From: Erythrobacter sp.
GTDB lineage: Bacteria; Pseudomonadota; Alphaproteobacteria; Sphingomonadales; Sphingomonadaceae
Length of the DNA stretch: 8,038 bases
NCBI GenBank assembly: GCA_030731635.1
Contig: JANQTR010000010.1
Coordinates: forward strand, 1-8,038
Reading direction: 5' to 3'
Every line of letters begins with the position of its first letter. The first letter of the stretch is position 1. The notes under the pieces were generated by a model. The model had not been told where the DNA came from. It searched no databases and was given only the letters and a program-made list of their open reading frames with translations. Positions 1 to 5,665 of the stretch are shown piece after piece. The translations under genes and the position numbers were made by a program.

Positions 1-695
1 CCATGATCGGGCGGAGACCCGTTCTATCCGATTGGCCGGGGGCACTGTCGCTGGCGGTGTATATTGCCGGGTTCTCTCTCGCTTACCTCAGCCGTGGGGC
101 AGGCACCGGCGCGCTGATCCTGTTTGCATCCGTTCAGGCCACCATTCTGGCCGTTGGATACGCGCGCGGTGACACCTTGACCCTGCCCGGCTGGCTGGGC
201 CTTGGCGTGGCGATAAGCGGCTTGATTGTCCTGCTCGCCCCCGATGGTGAAGCTGTGAATCCGGCGGCGGCGTTGCTCATGGCAATCGCCGGAATTGCCT
301 GGGGCGCATATACCTTGATCGGCAGAGGAAGGGATGATGCGAGCGGGCGCACGGCGCGCAGTTTTCTGCTCGCAACGCCGCTGGTGGTACCGATGCTGTG
401 GCTCGATAGTGGCACCAGCGCGCAGCTGGTCACAGCATCGTTCAACGGCGCGGTGTTGGCGGTGGTGAGCGGCGCTGTGACATCGGGGCTGGGCTATGTC
501 GTCTGGTACAAGCTGATCCCGCGCCTTGGGCTTGCGACTGTGGCGAGCGTGCAGCTGGCGACGCCGGCGGTGGCGGCGCTGGGCGGCGCGGCGCTGCTGT
601 CAGAGCCGCTGGGTTGGCGATTGCTGGCGGGCGGCGCGCTGATTCTGGGGGGCATCGTCCTGACGCTGGTACGTCCCCGCGCGAAACCGGGCTGA
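1..695 (+). CDS. DMT/EamA-family inner-membrane transporter, 5' end cut by window
   Basis: This is the carboxy-terminal part of a drug/metabolite-transporter (EamA) superfamily permease. The readable 230 residues, counted from the ATG at 3, hold about eight hydrophobic helices (roughly residues 12-28, 34-52, 62-80, 86-103, 119-134, 147-165, 175-199 and 206-223). Full members usually have ten helices and about 290 residues, so some 60 residues and two helices probably lie left of the window, and the ATG at 3 is probably an internal Met. The second EamA repeat is visible, with a conserved pattern near residues 158-205 (GAVTSGLGYVVWY, then ATPAVAALGG and LSEPL), followed by a basic cytoplasmic tail (VRPRAKPG). 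Substrate cannot be told from sequence; family members export amino acids, metabolites or drugs. The next gene lies 114 bases downstream and is functionally unrelated, so an operon link is doubtful. Confidence 0.9.
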   Translation, partial: MIGRRPVLSDWPGALSLAVYIAGFSLAYLSRGAGTGALILFASVQATILAVGYARGDTLTLPGWLGLGVAISGLIVLLAPDGEAVNPAAALLMAIAGIAWGAYTLIGRGRDDASGRTARSFLLATPLVVPMLWLDSGTSAQLVTASFNGAVLAVVSGAVTSGLGYVVWYKLIPRLGLATVASVQLATPAVAALGGAALLSEPLGWRLLAGGALILGGIVLTLVRPRAKPG

Positions 696-719
696 GCGCC
701 CCTGGCCTGACGTTACGGC

Positions 720-741
720 TTGCGACCCTCGCAAAAGCGAG
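720..741 (+). terminator. nested hairpins after the transporter gene, possible terminator
   Basis: Two mutually exclusive hairpins overlap here. TTGCGA (720-725) pairs with TCGCAA (729-734) across CCC, and CTCGC (728-732) pairs with GCGAG (737-741) across AAAA. They begin 25 bases after the transporter stop codon. There is no T-tract, so intrinsic termination is only a possibility. The same 11-base start of this element recurs at 5501. Confidence 0.35.
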
Positions 742-789
742 CTTGCATGGCTTGCTGAAGTCGGCTTGTCTCCTGCGCAAAGCCAAGCT
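740..789 (+). other. possible 5'-leader stem upstream of the flavin oxidoreductase
   Basis: AGCTT (740-744) and GGCTT (749-753) can pair with AAGCC (780-784) and AAGCT (785-789), giving a ten-base-pair stem with a four-base bulge and a 26-base loop. It ends six bases before the GGGAG ribosome-binding site of the gene at 810. The pairing is seen by eye only; whether it forms, or regulates anything, is unknown. Confidence 0.2.
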
Positions 790-809
790 TCAACGGGAGA
801 ACACACGCC

Positions 810-1784
810 ATGAAAACCGCCATCACCGAAATGTTCGGCATCCAGCACCCCATCATTCAGGGGGGCATGCACTATGTCGGGTTCGCCGAAATGGCAGCGG
901 CGGTTTCGAACGCAGGCGGGCTTGGCATTATCACCGGGCTGACCCAGGGCACGCCCGAAAAGCTCGCCAACGAAATCGCGCGCTGCCGCGACATGACCGA
1001 CAAGCCGTTCGGCGTGAACCTCACCATCCTGCCGACGCTGACCCCGCCCGACTATCCGGGTCTGGTCAAAGCGGTGATTGATGGCGGTGTGAAAGTGGTC
1101 GAGACCGCGGGGCGCAACCCGGTTGACCTGCTGCCGCCCTTGAAGGACGCCGGGATCAAGGTGATCCACAAATGCACCAGCGTGCGGCACTCCCTGAAGG
1201 CGCAGGACATCGGCTGCGATGCAGTGAGCGTCGATGGGTTCGAATGCGGCGGCCACCCGGGCGAGGACGACGTGCCCAACTTCATCCTGCTGCCACGCGC
1301 CGCTGACGAGCTGGAAATTCCCTTCGTCTCCAGCGGCGGGATGGCCGACGGACGCAGCCTTGTCGCTTCGCTGGCGATGGGCGCGCAGGGGATGAACATG
1401 GGCACGCGGTTTATCGCTACCAAAGAAGCGCCCGTGCACGAGAACGTCAAACAGGCGATCCTTGCGGCGAGCGAACTCGACACGCGGCTGGTCATGCGTT
1501 CGCTGCGCAACACCGAACGCGTGCTCAACAACGCTGCGGTCGAACGCCTGATCCAGAAGGAAAAGGACCTGGGCGATGCCATCACCATTCAGGACATCCT
1601 GCCTGAAGTCGCCGGGGTCTACCCCAAGATCATGATGGACGGCGCGATGGACGATGGGGCGTGGAGCTGCGGCATGGTGGCCGGGCTAATTCACGACATC
1701 CCGACCTGTCAGGAGCTGATCGACCGGATCATGCTCCAGGCCGAGGAAATCATCGCTCGGATGCAGGCCATGGCCCGCGCCTGA
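810..1784 (+). CDS. FMN-dependent oxidoreductase, nitronate monooxygenase superfamily; probably NADH:quinone reductase type
   Basis: A complete 324-residue TIM-barrel flavoprotein, usually annotated nitronate monooxygenase or 2-nitropropane dioxygenase. The ATG at 810 follows a GGGAG site (795-799) at good spacing. Visible motifs are IIQGGM (15-20), NAGGLG (34-39), VVETAG (96-101), KCTSVRH (121-127), GFECGGHPGEDD (143-154), SSGGMADGRS (174-183, phosphate-binding region), MGTRFIAT (197-204) and RSLRNTERV (230-238). As I remember it, this set closely matches Pseudomonas aeruginosa PA1024, which was named as a nitronate monooxygenase but shown to be an FMN-dependent NADH:quinone reductase. The likely reaction is therefore two-electron reduction of quinones with NADH in the cytosol, rather than nitronate oxidation. 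The superfamily call is firm; the subgroup call is inference. No signal peptide is seen, and neighbours give no pathway context. Confidence 0.95.
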   Translation: MKTAITEMFGIQHPIIQGGMHYVGFAEMAAAVSNAGGLGIITGLTQGTPEKLANEIARCRDMTDKPFGVNLTILPTLTPPDYPGLVKAVIDGGVKVVETAGRNPVDLLPPLKDAGIKVIHKCTSVRHSLKAQDIGCDAVSVDGFECGGHPGEDDVPNFILLPRAADELEIPFVSSGGMADGRSLVASLAMGAQGMNMGTRFIATKEAPVHENVKQAILAASELDTRLVMRSLRNTERVLNNAAVERLIQKEKDLGDAITIQDILPEVAGVYPKIMMDGAMDDGAWSCGMVAGLIHDIPTCQELIDRIMLQAEEIIARMQAMARA

Positions 1785-1818
1785 TCCTAGGTAAGGTTCC
1801 GAATTCATTTTTGCCCCT

Positions 1819-1831
1819 GGGTGAGGCACCC
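1819..1831 (+). terminator. short hairpin after the oxidoreductase, weak terminator candidate
   Basis: GGGTG (1819-1823) and CACCC (1827-1831) form a perfect five-base stem around AGG, 34 bases after the stop codon of the oxidoreductase. The bases after it (TGTTTCG) are only mildly T-rich. The rest of the spacer 1785-1938 shows nothing else I can name. Confidence 0.25.
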
Positions 1832-1938
1832 TGTTTCGTGCGGCAGTGGTTTTGGAGGCGGCCATTGCAACGCGGGACTTGGTGCATTCCCGGCCAGCTT
1901 TGGGACGCAAGCCGGAGATGCTGGAGGGGACTTGATCA

Positions 1939-2346
1939 ATGGAATCTATGGCTAATCCAGCACTGCTGGGTGGGATGACCGGCATTCTGATGCTGGCCGC
2001 ATGGGCGCTGGGTCGCTGGCAGGCGAACCTTGCACTATCCTTCAATGCCCCTGCCGGCTTGCCCATGCCGAGCGAATCGCAAACCCCGTCCATGGCACCG
2101 CAAGCATGGGCAGACGGCTCTACGCTGTATCAACAGCACTCTCACCCTGAAGGCGCCTTTGCCTCTAACATCGCGATGTCACTGTGCGAGCTGCACGCCG
2201 AAGTCAGCGCGTTTCGTCGCCGCGAAAAGGTGTTCGCAACTCTCGCGCCCGATGCCTTCATGCTTGATGTTTTGCTGCGCGCCAAAGTGGCAGAGGCTGC
2301 CACGCCCATCCCGAACCTTGCGGGATACCACCGCGGGTACGCCTGA
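1939..2346 (+). CDS. small membrane-anchored protein of unknown function
   Basis: A 135-residue protein that I do not recognise. The ATG at 1939 lies eight bases after a strong GGAGGGGA ribosome-binding site (1923-1930), which supports translation and this start; the Met at codon 4 is an alternative. Residues about 8-24 (LLGGMTGILMLAAWALG) form one hydrophobic helix, probably an uncleaved anchor. A Pro/Ser/Gln-rich linker follows (about 35-70). A compact, probably helical carboxy-terminal region (about 74-121) contains SLCELHAEVSAFRRREKVF, then ALLxxK-like leucine-rich sequence, and ends LAGYHRGYA. One Cys (83) is present. The layout suggests a single-pass inner-membrane protein with a helical soluble domain, but which side that domain faces cannot be decided. 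It sits 154 bases after the oxidoreductase and ends at a strong hairpin, so it is probably its own transcription unit. Confidence 0.75.
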   Translation: MESMANPALLGGMTGILMLAAWALGRWQANLALSFNAPAGLPMPSESQTPSMAPQAWADGSTLYQQHSHPEGAFASNIAMSLCELHAEVSAFRRREKVFATLAPDAFMLDVLLRAKVAEAATPIPNLAGYHRGYA

Positions 2347-2379
2347 TTGCCGCTGCGGGTTGAACTGGACTAAGTCTTA

Positions 2380-2409
2380 GCGGTGCGCGGCGACATGGCC
2401 GCGCGCCGC
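2380..2409. terminator. strong GC-rich hairpin between convergent genes, likely bidirectional terminator
   Basis: GCGGTGCGCGGC (2380-2391) pairs with GCCGCGCGCCGC (2398-2409) over twelve bases, with one G-U pair and the six-base loop GACATG. It lies 34 bases after the stop of the plus-strand gene ending at 2346 and only six bases beyond the stop of the minus-strand gene ending at 2416. This is the right place for a shared terminator. No poly-T run follows on either strand, as is often the case in GC-rich alphaproteobacteria. The stem is flanked by a direct repeat AGTCTT (2373-2378 and 2411-2416). Confidence 0.6.
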
Positions 2410-2415
2410 GAGTCT

Positions 2416-2883
2416 TCAGCCTTCGCTCGGCTGGTCACCCTTTACGCGGGTGTAGGGCACGAAATCTTCAAAAAACACTGCGCCGGTGAAGATGCCGGTG
2501 AATGGATCAATCGTGGTCACAATGTCGAGCCTGCATAACTGGCTGGCGTTGAAGCGGTTGATGACCAGCGCATCCGTATCGTCAATCCGATCAGGCGTCT
2601 GGGTGCGCTGGACATAGATGGTGTTGCCCGATCCATAGACATATGCGGTGCGATCAATGGTCTGCATCCGCTCGTTCGGACGGGTGCGGATGCAGGTGAC
2701 GGGCTCACCTGCGACCCGGTTTTCAAGCAATTTGGAAAGCCGCATCTCGCCCTTGGTCTCACCCGAGCTGACGGTCTTTTCAACCGGGTCGTCGGGCGCG
2801 TCTTGCGCAGCAAGCGGGCTCAGAGCCACGCCCGCCAGCGCAAATGGCAGGGTGGCAGCAAAGGCAAGGCGGAAACGGGTCAT
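2416..2883 (-). CDS. secreted small protein, possibly DUF6491-like
   Basis: A 155-residue protein with a clear Sec signal peptide: MTRFR, a hydrophobic core to about residue 24, and probable cleavage after LSPLAA (to residue 26) before QDAP. The start is supported by a GGAG site eight bases upstream on the minus strand. The mature part has two Cys (64 and 117), well placed for one disulfide. The stretch VTCIRTRPNERMQTIDRTAYVY (given in part: CIRTRP 64-69, QTIDRTAYVY 74-83), followed by GNTIYVQR and later QLCRLDIV, recalls the small periplasmic proteins of alphaproteobacteria grouped as DUF6491, in which a Cys-Ile start, a central V-I-D and a closing LC box recur. The family name is a tentative memory match; function is unknown. 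It is 67 bases downstream of the zinc-finger gene on the same strand, so the two may share a transcript. Confidence 0.85.
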   Translation of the reverse strand: MTRFRLAFAATLPFALAGVALSPLAAQDAPDDPVEKTVSSGETKGEMRLSKLLENRVAGEPVTCIRTRPNERMQTIDRTAYVYGSGNTIYVQRTQTPDRIDDTDALVINRFNASQLCRLDIVTTIDPFTGIFTGAVFFEDFVPYTRVKGDQPSEG

Positions 2884-2950
2884 GTCGCATTCTCCGATTC
2901 GGGACTAGCGCATTATAGCGCTGCTTTGCCTTAACCATCGCTGAGCAAGC

Positions 2951-3211
2951 TTACGCGCCTGCTGGGCTGGCCCCTGCGGCAATATCGGGTAAGCTTGCCT
3001 GATCCGCGCCGTCCGCCGGCCCGGCGCGCAGCACAAACCGGCGATCACAATATCCGCAATCGACATAGCCGTGCTCGTCAATCTCAAGGTAGACGCGCGG
3101 ATGCCCCAGCGCCGATGGGCGATAGCCCGCACCGGCGCGGATGCCGCTGGCACCGTCGCAGCTGACACGCCGCGTATCGACCAGCAAGGTTTCGGGAGGA
3201 GGAATGCTCAT
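2951..3211 (-). CDS. CHCC-type zinc-finger protein (NDUFS6-like)
   Basis: An 86-residue protein with the zf-CHCC fold shared by mitochondrial complex I subunit NDUFS6 and its bacterial relatives. The zinc ligands are Cys18, His37, Cys52 and Cys55, in the recognisable context SALGHPRVYLEI (33-44) and YVDCGYCDRRFVL (49-61). In the mitochondrial protein this domain binds zinc and is needed for a late step of complex I assembly; the role in alphaproteobacteria is presumed similar but is inference. The spacing from Cys18 to His37 is 18 residues, longer than the roughly eight I recall in many homologues, because of a Gly/Ala/Arg-rich stretch (22-32). The Ala/Gly-rich tail after 62 looks disordered. 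No good ribosome-binding site precedes the ATG at 3211. The gene diverges from the ABC ATPase across 91 bases. Confidence 0.85.
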   Translation of the reverse strand: MSIPPPETLLVDTRRVSCDGASGIRAGAGYRPSALGHPRVYLEIDEHGYVDCGYCDRRFVLRAGPADGADQASLPDIAAGASPAGA

Positions 3212-3302
3212 GGATTTCGCCGATACCCGCGCCGTGGCCGCAGTTCAATCGCCTTTGCTTGTGTCCTTGCCGTTAGGGAGCGGCTTGCCTAGGGCAGAAA
3301 CC

Positions 3303-4256
3303 ATGTCTTCAGAGCCCGCTATCCGCATTGACAACCTCTCCAAACGCTATGCCCCTGCCAAGGGGGCAAATGGCACGGTGAGCGAAGGCAAGCTGGCGCT
3401 GGGCGGGGTCAGTTTTGATGTGCCGCAAGGATCGATTTTCGGCCTGCTTGGGCCCAATGGCGCAGGCAAATCGACACTCATCAATATTCTGGCGGGGCTG
3501 GTGACCAAGACTGGCGGCGCGTGCGATATCTGGGGCTTTGATATTGATCGCGACCGCCGCAATGCCAGCCGGTCGATCGGGATTGTGCCGCAGGAAATCG
3601 TGTTCGACCCGTTTTTCACGCCTTACGAAGTGTTGGAGAACCAGGCCGGCTTTTATGGCATCCCTGCCGCCTTGCGCCGCAGTGAGGCTTTACTCGAAGC
3701 GGTGCGCCTGAGTGACAAGCGCGACGCCTATGCCCGCACGCTGTCGGGCGGGATGAAGCGGCGGTTGCTGGTCGCCAAAGCCATGGTGCATTCGCCCCCC
3801 ATTCTGGTGCTGGATGAGCCCACCGCCGGAGTCGATGTCGATCTGCGCCGCCAGCTATGGGAACTGGTCAGCGAATTGAACCGCGACGGGGTGACCGTGG
3901 TGCTTACCACCCACTACCTCGAAGAGGCCGAAGAGCTGTGCGACCGGATCGCGATCATCAACCACGGAAAGCTGATCGCCAACAAGCCGACTCGCGAGTT
4001 GGTCGACATGGCGCGCGAAAAGATCGTTGCGGTCACTGCATCGGCTGACTTGCCCACCGCGCCCGCGCATGACGCCTTCGTGCGCGTCGAATGGGACGGC
4101 GCACGCGGGGTTGAGGTGACCTATGACAAGGACAAGCTCAGTGCCGGGCAGGTACTCGCCATCTTGCAGGAACAAGGGCTCACGATCGAAGATGTGACCA
4201 CGCGTGAGGCTGATCTTGAGGACGTGTTCGTCCAACTGACCGGCGCGGCAGCCTAG
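3303..4256 (+). CDS. ABC-2-type transporter ATP-binding protein without adjacent permease
   Basis: A complete 317-residue ABC ATPase. Motifs in order are Walker A GPNGAGKST (50-58), Q-loop Gln97 (IVPQE), signature LSGGM (147-151), Walker B ILVLDE (167-172), D-loop AGVD (175-178) and switch His204 (TTHYLEEAEELCDR). The carboxy-terminal 90 residues, ending ADLEDVFVQLTG, are typical of drug/polysaccharide-export ATPases (YadG/NodI-like, ABC-2 partners). An AGGG site (3291-3294) lies eight bases before the ATG at 3303. The frame is open back to 3141, but that would run through the opposite-strand zinc-finger gene and adds sequence unlike the family, so 3303 is preferred. Residues 17-30 form a short insert (APAKGANGTVSEGK) before the first core strand. 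It would act at the cytoplasmic face of the inner membrane with an ABC-2 permease encoded elsewhere. The next gene, a hydrolase, starts 27 bases downstream and is probably co-transcribed. Confidence 0.96.
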   Translation: MSSEPAIRIDNLSKRYAPAKGANGTVSEGKLALGGVSFDVPQGSIFGLLGPNGAGKSTLINILAGLVTKTGGACDIWGFDIDRDRRNASRSIGIVPQEIVFDPFFTPYEVLENQAGFYGIPAALRRSEALLEAVRLSDKRDAYARTLSGGMKRRLLVAKAMVHSPPILVLDEPTAGVDVDLRRQLWELVSELNRDGVTVVLTTHYLEEAEELCDRIAIINHGKLIANKPTRELVDMAREKIVAVTASADLPTAPAHDAFVRVEWDGARGVEVTYDKDKLSAGQVLAILQEQGLTIEDVTTREADLEDVFVQLTGAAA

Positions 4257-4283
4257 TTCTGGCATAAGCATGAGGAGGCTGAA

Positions 4284-5279
4284 ATGAAGCCGATAATGAC
4301 GTTTCTGACCGGCCTGACCCTGCTCGGCGCGCCAGGTTGCATCGCGGCGCAAACCGCTGCGCCTGCGCAAACCGCAACCGCCGCCATTCCGCGCAGCGAA
4401 CAGCCTGCTGCCTGCCCGGCAACCGGTGCGGCCTTGCAGGTGCTGGGCAGTGGCGGCCCGATTGCCGAATGGGCGGGAGAACAGGGGCGGGCGGGCACAT
4501 CCTATCTGCTGTGGATTGATGGCACTCCGCGTCTGTTGATCGATGCAGGCGCTGGCAGCTATCTGCGCTTCGCCGAGGCAGGCGGGCGGCTGGCCGATTT
4601 GGATGCGATCCTGCTCACTCACCTTCACGCCGATCACGCGGGCGATCTGGCCGGTGTCCTCAATTCTGGCGGGTTCGAGACGCGCACCGCGCCGCTCCCG
4701 ATCATCGGGCCTGATGGGGCAGAGCGGTTTCCCGGCACCAGTGAATTCCTCGCCCGCTTGCTCGGCAAGGAGGCGGGCGCATTCGCCTATAATGGTGGCT
4801 TCATCGATGGTAGCGAGAACAAGTTTCGGCTCGAACCGCGCGATATCACCACCGGAGCCGGCAGGGCCGCTCCGGCTGGGCTGGACGTCTCCAACGATTA
4901 TTCGGTGTTTGCCTATCCGGTGCACCATGGCCCCGCCCCGGCGCTCGGCTATGTCATCGAATGGCAGGGCAAGGCGGTGGTGATCACCGGCGATCAGAGC
5001 GCGCAGTCCGAACGCTTCGCCGTTGAGCTTGCGGGCAGCAAGCCGGTGATCCTGTTCGCGCACCATGTCATAAACGGCGCGGAAGGCCAGCCACGCGGGC
5101 TGCACCGTACGCCTGCGCAGATCGGTGAACTGGCCGGGGCGCTCGCCCCACAGCGGCTAGTGTTGACGCATAATATGCAGCGCAGCCTTGCGCCGATTGC
5201 CCTAAGCCTGGCGGCGATCGGTGAGGGCTATGCTGGCGCGGTTACCGTGGCCGCTGATCTGGATTGCTACGCCTTCTGA
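4284..5279 (+). CDS. secreted metallo-beta-lactamase-fold hydrolase
   Basis: A 331-residue MBL-fold protein. A GAGGAGG site (4272-4278) five bases upstream fixes the start at 4284. Residues 1-24 look like a signal peptide with a Cys at 19 (GAPGC); the -2 Pro makes this a poor lipobox, so a cleaved periplasmic enzyme is favoured over a lipoprotein. The dinuclear metal motif HLHADH gives His113, His115, Asp117 and His118. Further likely ligands are His214 or 215 (VHHG), Asp237 (VITGDQ) and His296 (VLTHNM). The segment ALGYVIEW (220-227) before VVITGD and the closing LTH box resemble the tRNase Z/arylsulfatase-like branch rather than true beta-lactamases. The substrate is not predictable; a signal peptide rules out a normal tRNase Z role. 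It follows the ABC ATPase by 27 bases and probably shares its transcript. A five-codon reading frame (4270-4287) spans its ribosome-binding site. Confidence 0.9.
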   Translation: MKPIMTFLTGLTLLGAPGCIAAQTAAPAQTATAAIPRSEQPAACPATGAALQVLGSGGPIAEWAGEQGRAGTSYLLWIDGTPRLLIDAGAGSYLRFAEAGGRLADLDAILLTHLHADHAGDLAGVLNSGGFETRTAPLPIIGPDGAERFPGTSEFLARLLGKEAGAFAYNGGFIDGSENKFRLEPRDITTGAGRAAPAGLDVSNDYSVFAYPVHHGPAPALGYVIEWQGKAVVITGDQSAQSERFAVELAGSKPVILFAHHVINGAEGQPRGLHRTPAQIGELAGALAPQRLVLTHNMQRSLAPIALSLAAIGEGYAGAVTVAADLDCYAF

Positions 5280-5289
5280 CGCGCGCCGG

Positions 5290-5454
5290 TCAGGGGTTAT
5301 TGTCGCGCTTGCGCCAGTCATTGTGGCTGTGGCGGACGATTGCCGCAGCGCAATGCCGGCAGGTGCCGACATAGGCGCGCCCATCCCATTCGACGCCACG
5401 CCGCAAAGGCTGGTGACGCCCGATCAGGCACCCGACAAAGGAAATGGCCGACAT
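5290..5454 (-). CDS. small CxxC (zinc-ribbon-like) protein of unknown function
   Basis: A 54-residue basic protein containing LIGRHQPLRR (10-19), then VEWDGRAYVGTCRHC (21-35) and ending HSHNDWRKRDNNP. The pair Cys32/Cys35 with nearby His34, His42 and His44 suggests one metal-binding knuckle, and Cys9/His14 could supply other ligands. Short proteins with a GRHxPxRR box, a W-x-G stretch and a CxxC box look familiar to me from sphingomonads, but no function is known to me. The frame is open upstream to an ATG at 5553 (87 residues). I prefer the ATG at 5454 because AGGA (5465-5468) sits ten bases before it, whereas the extra residues look like translated intergenic DNA and contain the repeat at 5501. 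The ATG at 5463 is an alternative but has AGGA only one base away. It faces the MBL hydrolase gene, ten bases apart. Confidence 0.62.
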   Translation of the reverse strand: MSAISFVGCLIGRHQPLRRGVEWDGRAYVGTCRHCAAAIVRHSHNDWRKRDNNP

Positions 5455-5500
5455 TATCTGCATGTCCTGAAAAGAGGGTATCCAAAACTGGAATGCGAGT

Positions 5501-5520
5501 TTGCGACCCTCACACAAGCT
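5501..5520 (+). repeat. second copy of an imperfect intergenic repeat (first copy 720-738)
   Basis: TTGCGACCCTC at 5501-5511 exactly repeats 720-730, and similarity continues with CA and AAGC at matching positions, so 17 of the first 19 bases agree with the copy upstream of the oxidoreductase gene. Both copies are on the plus strand in non-coding spacers ahead of a plus-strand gene. The second copy lacks the self-complementary arm of the first. The rest of the spacer 5455-5665 shows no other feature I can support. Confidence 0.4.
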
Positions 5521-5665
5521 CGGGCCAAGGCCAGATCTCGCGTTGCCTGACACCTACCATGATGCTGCATCGCAACCTAGGGGAAAGGCCTACGTCATTT
5601 GGCTTAAGGCTGTGTGACAGTGCATCGCGCTTGCCCGTCACTCAATTGCGCGGCATGGCACGCGG

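Noticed and set aside
600..1439. 279-codon open frame on the minus strand over the oxidoreductase
   Set aside because: Composition is typical of antisense reading of a GC-rich gene, and no domain is seen.
2792..2820. Similarity between the signal-peptide ends of the protein at 2416-2883 and the receptor at 7918 (both contain PLAAQDAP)
   Set aside because: The codons differ, so it is not a DNA duplication; Ala-rich cleavage sites followed by Gln-Asp are common in these bacteria.
3141..3302. 54-codon upstream extension of the ABC ATPase
   Set aside because: It overlaps the CHCC zinc-finger gene on the other strand, and the extra residues do not fit the family; an AGGG site supports 3303.
4284..4343. 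Lipoprotein signal on the MBL hydrolase (Cys19)
   Set aside because: The residues before Cys19 are Ala-Pro-Gly; Pro at this place is unusual for a lipobox, so ordinary Sec cleavage is more likely.
3855..5105. 416-codon open frame on the minus strand across the ABC ATPase and hydrolase genes
   Set aside because: It overlaps two well-supported genes, has no family resemblance and looks like an antisense shadow.
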